From: an uncultured Eubacteriales bacterium
GTDB taxonomy: Bacteria; Bacillota; Clostridia; Oscillospirales; Acutalibacteraceae
DNA length: 12,418 nucleotides
Direction: 5' to 3'
Assembly (NCBI GenBank): GCA_900313475.1
Contig: OMRJ01000003.1
Coordinates: 1 to 12,418 of the forward strand
Below the pieces are notes generated by a model that searched no databases, was not told the DNA's origin, and saw only the letters and a list, made by a program, of their open reading frames with translations. Below, piece after piece: positions 6,695-12,418 of the stretch. Numbering within the stretch: the first letter of the stretch is position 1; each line of letters starts with the position of its first letter. The position numbers were made by a program, and so were the translations under genes.

Positions 6695-8176
6695 TTAACC
6701 GAGAATGCCGATGTAGTTCGCAAACTCAAGAAGTCCGAGCATGCCGGAGAGAATTTTGCTGTTCGGGACATTTGTTGTGGTCATAAATTTGGGGATTTCG
6801 GGAGTGATGAAATCAAAGTATGTTGCGTCGGTCACAACGTTGCTTAAATTTCTCTTTTCAACGAGCAGAAGCTTTTTGCCGTTCATGTAAACGCAAAGCT
6901 TACCGTTGACTTCACCGGTTTTTTCATCCTTTGTTTCAAAAGTAAATCTTGTGCAAACATTTCCCTGATAAACAACCTGCGCCTGCTCTGTTTCTTTTGT
7001 AAGGGCGACACCTTCAATGCGTGTGTCAAAGTCCTTGTCGGCGGGATCGGGGAAATCCATGGGATCGTTTGAATCGCCGTTTATTTGCTTTATCATATTT
7101 TCGTCAAGATAGAAATAATACCTTTTGCCTTCATATTCCGTCTCAAAATATTTCTTTGTCTCATTTTTGCCGGTCCATTTATTTTTCTCAACATATGCGA
7201 GATATCCGATTTCGGTCGAACCGTCAAACGGCATTTTCATATAGAGAGACTTTCCGGGATCGATGGCGAATGTCATCTCGGCTTCGTCGTAGACGGGTCT
7301 GCCGGCATTATAGCCTGTGAGAGTTTTCGCTCTGCCCTTATAATAATATCTGCCGCTTACATAAGTGATGAACTCGTTGTCGTCATAGTCGAAATTCTCC
7401 GGCGTAAGGTCTTCTCCGCAGCGTTTGCATTTGACCGATTCGCCCTCGGCAAGCTCTTTGTCTTCAATCAGATGACCGAGCGCGCGTGTTTCAAATGTTT
7501 TTGCATTGCCCCTGCATATCTCGCATTTTACGGATATCTTACCGGGCTCGGTGCAGGTCGCAGGTTTGGTTTCTGTCACAAGCTCCTTGTTATCGGTGTT
7601 ATATCTGTGCGGAAGCTTTTTGAAGCTGCTCTGTTTTTTGCCGCCGCAAACGGAGCATTCCTGATAATAGTTTGCGAATCTGCTGCAGGAGGGAAGAATG
7701 TCGTTGCCGTTTTTGTCCTTTTCATAGACAATCTCGCCTAATTCGCAGTCAACCGCGATGCCCGTGGTAACGCCGCACTTTGTGCAGGTCTGAATGTGTG
7801 TGCCGTTAGACCAATCGGGATATCCGGGAACGGCTTCAACCTGTTTCCATACGAAATTATGTTCGCATGCCGTGGGCTTGATTGCCGGCTCGTCGGGAAG
7901 ACTTTCAAGGCCGACAGCCGCACGGAGAACGGTTCTTGCGTCGCCTACGGTGATTTCTCCGTTTCTGTCAACGTCGGCTGCCGCTTTTATCTCATCGTTG
8001 GCGGGAGTGTCAAGCTTAACCGCGAAACGGAGAACCTGACGTGCGTCGGCAACGTTTATATCTCCGTTGCCGTCGGCATCGCCGAGCATTATCGCCGCGA
8101 AAGATGAGACGGCGAGAATAACCGCGAGCAGCATACTGACTGCCGCCGAAAGTAAATGCTTGATTCTTTTTTTCAT
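6695..8176 (-). CDS. Secreted protein with N-terminal dockerin, CxxC repeats and a beta-rich C-terminal domain
   Basis: Function unknown; predicted to be exported. The frame is open upstream to 8278, but ATG at 8174-8176 is chosen because it starts a classic signal peptide (MKKRIKHLLS, then a hydrophobic core to about residue 29) and has AAAGGAT at 8186-8192. The 493-residue product continues directly into a type I dockerin (31-92): two calcium-loop repeats, DADGNGDINVAD (33-44) and DVDRNGEITVGD (68-79), each followed by a helix (ARQVLRFAVKL, ARTVLRAAVGL). Residues 101-256 contain four CxxC pairs (131/134, 174/177, 218/221, 250/253) with the ATCTEPG and ALGH motifs typical of repeat modules in clostridial surface proteins. 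The rest (about 268-493) is rich in Tyr, Lys and beta strand (YVSGRYYYKG, LYMKMPF, KRYYFYLDEN); a LolA/LppX-like fold is only a guess. No catalytic motif is recognised. Dockerins bind cohesins, so attachment to a scaffold or another surface protein is possible. Confidence 0.85.
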   Translation of the reverse strand: MKKRIKHLLSAAVSMLLAVILAVSSFAAIMLGDADGNGDINVADARQVLRFAVKLDTPANDEIKAAADVDRNGEITVGDARTVLRAAVGLESLPDEPAIKPTACEHNFVWKQVEAVPGYPDWSNGTHIQTCTKCGVTTGIAVDCELGEIVYEKDKNGNDILPSCSRFANYYQECSVCGGKKQSSFKKLPHRYNTDNKELVTETKPATCTEPGKISVKCEICRGNAKTFETRALGHLIEDKELAEGESVKCKRCGEDLTPENFDYDDNEFITYVSGRYYYKGRAKTLTGYNAGRPVYDEAEMTFAIDPGKSLYMKMPFDGSTEIGYLAYVEKNKWTGKNETKKYFETEYEGKRYYFYLDENMIKQINGDSNDPMDFPDPADKDFDTRIEGVALTKETEQAQVVYQGNVCTRFTFETKDEKTGEVNGKLCVYMNGKKLLLVEKRNLSNVVTDATYFDFITPEIPKFMTTTNVPNSKILSGMLGLLEFANYIGILG

Positions 8177-8289
8177 TACATTTTTATCCTTTCCGTTTTT
8201 TTCGTTTTTTTTGTTCGGTGAAATATATCCGTAGATTTTCGCCGCTCTGAGGCTTTGTGTGAAAACCCTAAAAGACATATCTGTTTTAC

Positions 8290-8318
8290 AGTATAAACTA
8301 TTTAAGGTTATTGCGCAA
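8290..8318 (-). promoter_or_regulatory. Candidate promoter of the dockerin gene
   Basis: On the minus strand TTGCGC (8318-8313) and TATACT (8295-8290) are 17 bp apart. The -10 is one base from consensus, the -35 matches at only three positions. The -35 lies in a perfect 12-bp palindrome, TATTGCGCAATA (8309-8320), which could be an operator. A better -35, TTGACA, lies further upstream (8345-8340) but has no good -10 at 16-18 bp. The leader from the predicted start would be about 107 nt. Confidence 0.45.
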
Positions 8319-8320
8319 TA

Positions 8321-8400
8321 CTTTTAAAACAAAAAAAATTGTCAATTTTTAATGAAAAACCAAAAAAAACAAATTATTCACAAAAAATCTATTGACAATT
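8321..8400. promoter_or_regulatory. A-tract-rich divergent control region with a 10-bp inverted repeat
   Basis: This stretch is very A/T rich with A-runs at 8331-8338, 8355-8359, 8362-8369 and 8382-8387, spaced at roughly one or two helical turns, which suggests bent DNA or UP elements. AATTGTCAAT (8337-8346) and ATTGACAATT (8391-8400) form a perfect inverted repeat, so each strand has a TTGACA reading outward toward its own gene. The arrangement suggests joint control of the two divergent genes. Confidence 0.5.
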
Positions 8401-8421
8401 CACCTGTTCAGCCGTTAAACT
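8392..8421 (+). promoter_or_regulatory. Promoter of the lipoprotein gene
   Basis: A perfect -35 TTGACA (8392-8397) is followed after 18 bp by TAAACT (8416-8421), which matches the -10 consensus at four of six positions. An A-run lies directly upstream, like an UP element. Transcription would start near 8428, giving a leader of under 30 nt that contains the GGAGG at 8441-8445. Confidence 0.65.
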
Positions 8422-8454
8422 TTGAAGTGTATGAATATTCGGAGGTAGTTCACC

Positions 8455-9450
8455 ATGAAAATTAAAAAAGTAATTGCTCTGACCGCTGCGATTGCGGCAC
8501 TCCTCTCGACGGCATCGTGCGTTACGATCAAGGTCGATGTGCCGGCAATTAACGTTCCCGCCATCAGTAATCTTTATGATCCCGATAATGCAGGCGGAGC
8601 AGGCAGCAGTGAAGCTCCCGCATCCGACAATTCCGCCGAGACACAGGCTCCGTCACAGGATGAAACGGCAGCCGGCGAGCAGCCCGCAACACAGGCACCG
8701 GCGACGCAAGGCAGCAGTGAAACTCCCGCAACACAGGCACCAGCCGAAGCTCCCACAAAGGCTCCTGCCGGCGAAGCATCCACCAAGGCTCCCGAAAAAC
8801 CCGCGGCAAACTCCAAGCCCTCAACGAAAGAGGAAATAATCAATTACTATGTCACGGCTTACAACAAAATAGCCACGGAGGGCAAAAAGATCACAAGAAC
8901 CTACGATAATACCACAAACTATAAGGGAATTGTCAAAATAGGCGATAATGATAGAATCAAGAGCCTTTGCGAAACTCTCATGAAGCAGTTCATGAAGCCA
9001 AACAACGACGTGCTCACCAAAACCGCAAAGGATCTTCCGCCCGTAGGCGTTACCAAATTGAGTATTTCTCCGAGCCAGATATCATCTGCCGTCTGCAACG
9101 ACAAGGGCAGCTACTATGAGGTTATTCTCAAGTCAACGGGCACCGATTCCAACTATGAGATAGATTCCGTGGCAGGCAAAGGCTCAGCCGGCGTTATAGG
9201 ACCTCTGCTCCGTACCGAAGACGTTACGGGCGCGGCGGGTTCGCTCATCAAATTTGAGGGACTTCACGCCAAATACGCTACCTGCACCGTAACGGCGAAG
9301 ATTGACAAGGCAAGCGGTCACATCACCGATTTTGTGTTTAATTCCCCCTGCATTCTTCACTTTGACAAGGTTACCGCATTTATTGCTATTAAAGTCGAAA
9401 ACTGCGACCTCGGACTTCTCTTTGAACAGAAGTGGAGCGTAGCATATTAA
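8455..9450 (+). CDS. Putative lipoprotein with Thr/Ala/Pro-rich linker and a conserved-looking C-terminal domain
   Basis: Function unknown. ATG 8455 follows GGAGG at 8441-8445 with 9-base spacing. The 331-residue product begins with a signal peptide (MKIKKVIALTAAIAALLSTASC); Cys22 is a likely lipidation site, although the residue three before it is Thr rather than the usual Leu. Residues about 45-125 are a low-complexity Ala/Pro/Thr/Ser/Glu linker (repeated TQAPA and SSE(A/T)PA units) that would hold the domain away from the membrane. From about 122 (STKEEIINYYVTAYNKI) to the end is a folded domain that resembles uncharacterised secreted clostridial proteins opening with a T-K-x-E-I-I-x-Y-Y motif; it ends HFDKVTAFIAIKVEN...WSVAY. 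No enzyme motif is seen. It is divergent from the dockerin gene and shares its control region. Confidence 0.82.
   Translation: MKIKKVIALTAAIAALLSTASCVTIKVDVPAINVPAISNLYDPDNAGGAGSSEAPASDNSAETQAPSQDETAAGEQPATQAPATQGSSETPATQAPAEAPTKAPAGEASTKAPEKPAANSKPSTKEEIINYYVTAYNKIATEGKKITRTYDNTTNYKGIVKIGDNDRIKSLCETLMKQFMKPNNDVLTKTAKDLPPVGVTKLSISPSQISSAVCNDKGSYYEVILKSTGTDSNYEIDSVAGKGSAGVIGPLLRTEDVTGAAGSLIKFEGLHAKYATCTVTAKIDKASGHITDFVFNSPCILHFDKVTAFIAIKVENCDLGLLFEQKWSVAY
8601..8741 (+). repeat. Imperfect direct repeats encoding the lipoprotein linker
   Basis: A 22-base unit starting AGGCAGCAGTGAA and ending CTCCCGCA occurs at 8601-8622 and 8709-8730 with one difference. A 17-base unit CCCGCAACACAGGCACC occurs exactly at 8683-8699 and 8725-8741. 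The offsets, 108 and 42 bases, are multiples of three, so the duplications keep the frame. The repeats point to linker growth by slippage or unequal exchange. Confidence 0.75.
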
Positions 9451-9461
9451 AGAATTGTTTT

Positions 9462-9494
9462 ACCGTCGCTCTTGACCGGGCGGCGGTTTTTTTT
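9462..9494 (+). terminator. Terminator of the lipoprotein gene
   Basis: ACCGTCGC (9462-9469) pairs with GCGGCGGT (9480-9487) through eight pairs including one U-G, around a 10-base loop, and is followed by an eight-T run (9487-9494). It begins 12 bp after the stop codon. Confidence 0.85.
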
Positions 9495-9551
9495 GATTTA
9501 TCCGTTTGTCTGCACGCAGCCGAAAAAGTTCGAGCCGCTTTTACAAAATAC

Positions 9552-9580
9552 TTGTAATCGCGCTTAATATGTGTTAAAAT
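9552..9580 (+). promoter_or_regulatory. Promoter of the DivIVA-like/helicase unit, extended -10
   Basis: TTGTAA (9552-9557) and TAAAAT (9575-9580) are 17 bp apart, with TG one base before the -10. The -10 is one base from consensus. The predicted start is near 9587, about 32 nt before the ATG at 9619. Its place rules out the upstream GTG at 9571 as the start of the DivIVA-like gene. Confidence 0.7.
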
Positions 9581-9618
9581 CTACTGTAAGTTATTATTTG
9601 AACCGGTGGGGGAGAAGC

Positions 9619-10521
9619 ATGTCCGAAAGCATTAAATTCCGTTCGTCAGTTAACGGCTTTAACAGAAACGAGGTTATCTCATACATTGAGAACCTTCTGA
9701 AAGAGAAAGAACAGCTTTTGCGGGAGAACGAACTGCTTAAGGCGGAGTGTGCCGCAAGGGGCGAAGAAGCCGAAGCTGTACGCAAAGAGCTTGCCGAAGA
9801 AAAGAAAAAATGCGACGGCTGTGATATTGCCCGTAAAGCCGAGGCAAAACTCGGCGCAACGATGCTTGAGGCAAAGCGCTTTTCGGAATCGCTTGTGAAC
9901 GACGCGCAGAGCCGCGTCAAGTCCGTTTTCGATGCGGCTTCTCTTAAGGCATCCTCTGCCGCAAATACTGCCGGACAGATATCCGATAAGCTTTTCGAAG
10001 TCCTTAAAATGTGCAACGATACGGTGTCGGGCGTTGCAAAAAACGTAGACGGAATAAAAGAAATGCTTGCCTCTTTTGATGCTTCTCTTGCCGATTTGTC
10101 CGACGTAACGGTAAATAATGACAACGTTTTTGAGTTTGTCGAAGAACCGAAGTTTGAAGCATCGGCAGCGCGCGCCGAAAACAGTGTGCCAGATACGGCG
10201 AAAACCGAAGAAACGGAGACTGAGGTTCTATCAAAAAATACGGACACGGGAGTCTCAAGCGAGATATTTGATTCGCCGATAGGTGCCGACAGGTTCGGTG
10301 CCGTTCCGACGGCAGAGCCGACAGAGGATGTGCTTGACGGCGAGTTTGAGACGATAAACGCCGTGCCGCGTGTTCCGATGTTCGCGGATGACGGCGGTAT
10401 CGACGGTGCCGCCGACGGAGCGGAGCAGACGGAAACCGGCGAAACAAACGAACAGGGCGGATTTACACCCGATTTCAGCTTTGAAGACGGATTTACCATA
10501 AAAGTCGACCTTGACGACTGA
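9619..10521 (+). CDS. DivIVA-like coiled-coil protein with acidic C-terminal tail
   Basis: The 300-residue product has a DivIVA-type N terminus (residues 5-26: IKFRSSVNGFNRNEVISYIENL, given here in parts as FRSSV, GFNRNEV and SYIENL), a charged coiled coil at about 24-64, a second helical stretch at about 68-160, and an acidic, probably disordered tail (185-300, ending VDLDD). DivIVA and its relatives mark curved membrane and poles. Aligned to B. subtilis DivIVA, the membrane-contact pair Phe17-Arg18 is replaced by Val11-Asn12, so membrane binding may differ or be lost. A CDGC motif (65-68) sits at the end of the first coil. The start ATG 9619 follows GGGGGAG (9608-9614) and is downstream of the promoter. 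The helicase gene follows by 11 bp. It could act in septum placement or chromosome organisation, but the role is not known. Confidence 0.78.
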   Translation: MSESIKFRSSVNGFNRNEVISYIENLLKEKEQLLRENELLKAECAARGEEAEAVRKELAEEKKKCDGCDIARKAEAKLGATMLEAKRFSESLVNDAQSRVKSVFDAASLKASSAANTAGQISDKLFEVLKMCNDTVSGVAKNVDGIKEMLASFDASLADLSDVTVNNDNVFEFVEEPKFEASAARAENSVPDTAKTEETETEVLSKNTDTGVSSEIFDSPIGADRFGAVPTAEPTEDVLDGEFETINAVPRVPMFADDGGIDGAADGAEQTETGETNEQGGFTPDFSFEDGFTIKVDLDD

Positions 10522-10532
10522 AAAGAGGGAAT

Positions 10533-12418
10533 ATGGAAAACAGTAAGCTTTCGGAAATCCGAAAAAAAATTATAAGAAAAAGATTTTCCGGACTTAATGA
10601 TATGCAATTTAAAGCAGTGACCGCAGTCAAGGGGCCACTGCTTATTCTTGCAGGCGCCGGCAGCGGAAAAACGACCGTTATAGTCAACCGCATAGCCTAT
10701 CTTATTGAGTTCGGCAATGCATATAATTCCGATAAAATGAATGTCGGCTTTGAAACGGAGCCCGAAAAGCTGCTGTCGGCCTATCTTGCAGGGGACAGCT
10801 CCCTGTATGACCGCGTCAAGCCGATGCTGTCCGCCGACGCGCCGAAGCCGTGGAAAATACTCGCTATAACCTTTACGAATAAGGCGGCAAACGAATTAAA
10901 AGAACGTCTGGTCAAGATGCTCGGCGATGACGGCAATGAAATATGGGCAAGCACTTTCCATTCGGCGTGCGTGCGCATTCTCCGCCGATACGGCGACAGG
11001 CTCGGATACACATCTCATTTTACGATTTATGACACGGATGATTCCAAACGTGTTATAAAGGACTGTGAACGCCGTCTGGGTATTGACGAAAAGCACCTGC
11101 CCGTTAAAAGCGTTCTGAATGAGATATCAAAGGCTAAAGACAGGCTTGAAGATCCCGAAGCGTTCCTCTCCGATGCCGCGAAAAGCTATGACGCGCGCAG
11201 AAACGAAATAGCGCGTGTGTACTCAGACTATCAGCAGCAGCTGAAAGAAGCCGACGCGATGGATTTTGACGATATCATTGTCAACACGGTGCGCCTGCTG
11301 AAGCAGGATGCCGAGGTGCTTGATTACTATCAAAACAGATTCAGATATATAATGGTGGACGAGTATCAGGACACGAACCATGCGCAGTATGTGCTTGTCA
11401 GCCTGCTTGCGGGAGCACATCACAATCTTTGCGTAGTGGGAGACGATGACCAGAGCATTTACAGCTTTCGCGGCGCGAATATTGAAAATATCCTCAATTT
11501 CGAGAAGCAAAACGAAAACGCGCTTGTTATCCGTCTCGAGGAAAATTACCGTTCCACGCAGACCATTCTCGACGCCGCAAACGCCGTAATTGCAAATAAC
11601 CGTGAGCGAAAGGGCAAAAACCTTTGGACGTCAAACGGACGCGGCGATAAAATAGAGATTCACACATGCCCTACCGATACGGATGAAGGTGTTTTTGTCG
11701 CAGACACAATTACGGAACTTTCGGGAAAGGATTTCGCATTTTCGGATTGTGCCGTTCTCTACAGGATGAACGCTCAGTCCAATAACATAGAGCGTGCGCT
11801 CGTGCGTGCGGGTATTCCCTACAGAATTATCGGCGGTCACCGGTTCTATGACCGGAAGGAAATAAAGGACGCGCTTGCGTATCTTGCCGTCATCTCCAAT
11901 CCGAATGACGGTGTGCGTCTGCGCAGGATTATAAACGAACCTAAGCGTAAGATAGGCGAAACAACGGTCAATAATGTGTTTGAAATATCGTCGCGCCTCG
12001 GAGAACCGATTTTTTCGGTAATGAAAAGGGCAGACGAATACAGTGCGCTTGCACGAAGCGCTTCAAAATTAAAGCTTTTCACGGAGATGATAGAGTCATT
12101 CGGCGAAGCTGCCGATACAATGAGCATAGCAGAACTTTTCAGGCTTGTGATAAACGAGTCGGGTTACATATCATCGCTTGAGAGTGAGGAAAAGACTAAA
12201 CGGGATGAACGAATATCCAATCTTGACGAGCTTTATTCCACTCTTGCAAAATATGAGAGCGAAAACGGCGAAACCGCCACTCTTGAAGGCTTCTTGGAGG
12301 AGGTTGCGCTGCTTTCGGATATTGATAATTACAATGCCGATGCCGACACCGTAACGCTGATGACGCTGCATGCGGCTAAGGGGCTTGAGTTCCCGGTGGT
12401 ATTCCTCTCCGGAATGGA
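10533..12418 (+). CDS. pcrA: UvrD/PcrA-type superfamily 1 DNA helicase (3' end outside window)
   Basis: An ATP-driven 3'-5' DNA helicase of the UvrD/Rep/PcrA group, acting in nucleotide excision repair and in clearing recombinase and replication blocks. The frame is open from 10533 through the window end; 628 codons are present. Visible motifs are the Q motif (LNDMQFKAVT, 21-30), motif I GAGSGKTT (41-48), Ia ITFTNKAANELKER (112-125), motif II DEYQD (276-280), motif III VVGDDDQSIYSFRGA (301-315), motif IV LEENYRST (335-342) and the TLHAAKGLEFPVV motif V just before the edge. About 40 extra residues (61-106) stand between motifs I and Ia compared with B. subtilis PcrA. GAGGG at 10525-10529 is only 3 bases from ATG, a tight spacing, but no other start precedes the Q motif. 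It is cotranscribed with the DivIVA-like gene. The exact PcrA versus UvrD name is not settled here. Confidence 0.93.
   Translation, partial: MENSKLSEIRKKIIRKRFSGLNDMQFKAVTAVKGPLLILAGAGSGKTTVIVNRIAYLIEFGNAYNSDKMNVGFETEPEKLLSAYLAGDSSLYDRVKPMLSADAPKPWKILAITFTNKAANELKERLVKMLGDDGNEIWASTFHSACVRILRRYGDRLGYTSHFTIYDTDDSKRVIKDCERRLGIDEKHLPVKSVLNEISKAKDRLEDPEAFLSDAAKSYDARRNEIARVYSDYQQQLKEADAMDFDDIIVNTVRLLKQDAEVLDYYQNRFRYIMVDEYQDTNHAQYVLVSLLAGAHHNLCVVGDDDQSIYSFRGANIENILNFEKQNENALVIRLEENYRSTQTILDAANAVIANNRERKGKNLWTSNGRGDKIEIHTCPTDTDEGVFVADTITELSGKDFAFSDCAVLYRMNAQSNNIERALVRAGIPYRIIGGHRFYDRKEIKDALAYLAVISNPNDGVRLRRIINEPKRKIGETTVNNVFEISSRLGEPIFSVMKRADEYSALARSASKLKLFTEMIESFGEAADTMSIAELFRLVINESGYISSLESEEKTKRDERISNLDELYSTLAKYESENGETATLEGFLEEVALLSDIDNYNADADTVTLMTLHAAKGLEFPVVFLSGM

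Noticed and set aside
7085..7741. A 218-codon plus-strand open frame opposite the dockerin gene, rather hydrophobic
   Set aside because: The sense strand has a signal peptide, dockerin and CxxC repeats in frame; the plus-strand frame has no RBS and no family pattern, and its hydrophobicity reflects antisense reading of Lys/Glu codons.
8177..8278. N-terminal extension of the dockerin protein to 8278
   Set aside because: It would place 34 polar residues before an evident signal peptide; ATG 8174-8176 has an RBS and gives a normal export signal.
8601..8741. The repeats considered as a CRISPR or regulatory array
   Set aside because: They are in-frame coding repeats of a Thr/Ala/Pro linker with irregular spacing and no unique spacers.
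9571..9618. GTG at 9571 as the start of the DivIVA-like protein
   Set aside because: It overlaps the -10 region, lies before the predicted transcript start and has no RBS; ATG 9619 follows GGGGGAG.
9594..10607. A 337-codon open frame on the minus strand opposite the DivIVA-like gene
   Set aside because: It is an antisense shadow: Ser/Phe-rich low-complexity translation mirroring the acidic, Glu-rich sense protein, no RBS or domain, and it would be antisense to a gene with its own promoter.

Overview
The window most likely comes from a Gram-positive anaerobe of class Clostridia, plausibly an Oscillospiraceae/Ruminococcaceae-type gut or rumen bacterium. The evidence is a Firmicutes-style division and cell-wall (dcw) cluster, AGGAGG-type ribosome binding sites, sigma-A-like promoters, a DivIVA-like protein, a secreted dockerin protein with CxxC repeats, a Thr/Ala/Pro-linker lipoprotein, and an archaeal/eukaryote-type prolyl-tRNA synthetase. 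This placement is an inference from gene content; no marker gene was compared.

Region 1 (1-3665, + strand) is the end of a dcw operon: the 3' end of ftsW, then murG, murA and divIB/ftsQ. These make and flip-side process lipid II (MurA starts UDP-MurNAc synthesis, MurG makes lipid II, FtsW polymerises it) and DivIB belongs to the divisome. Spacing is tight and divIB overlaps murA by 8 bp. Region 2 (3666-3945) is a 280-bp regulatory gap before ftsZ. It holds two 22-bp dyads with the same half-sites, 31 bp apart, lying over a plausible promoter, and a second very good extended -10 promoter closer to ftsZ. Region 3 (3946-6583) is ftsZ followed 36 bp later by proS, ending at a strong 17-bp stem terminator. 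No ftsA lies between divIB and ftsZ.

Region 4 (about 6584-9494) is an accessory envelope module. A minus-strand gene encodes a secreted protein with signal peptide, dockerin, CxxC repeats and a C-terminal beta-rich domain. A divergent plus-strand gene encodes a lipoprotein with a low-complexity linker. They share a 278-bp A-tract-rich divergent promoter region, and each gene ends in its own hairpin terminator.

Region 5 (9495-12418) is a two-gene transcription unit: a DivIVA-like coiled-coil protein with a long acidic tail, then, 11 bp downstream, a UvrD/PcrA-type superfamily 1 DNA helicase that runs off the end of the window.

The core genes are ordinary. The points most worth a second look are the tandem dyads upstream of ftsZ, the atypical FtsZ C-terminal peptide, an Arg in the normally Gly-Gly motif of FtsW, the N-terminal dockerin protein, and the DivIVA-like gene coupled to a helicase. 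No CRISPR array, tRNA, rRNA, transposon or phage gene was seen.
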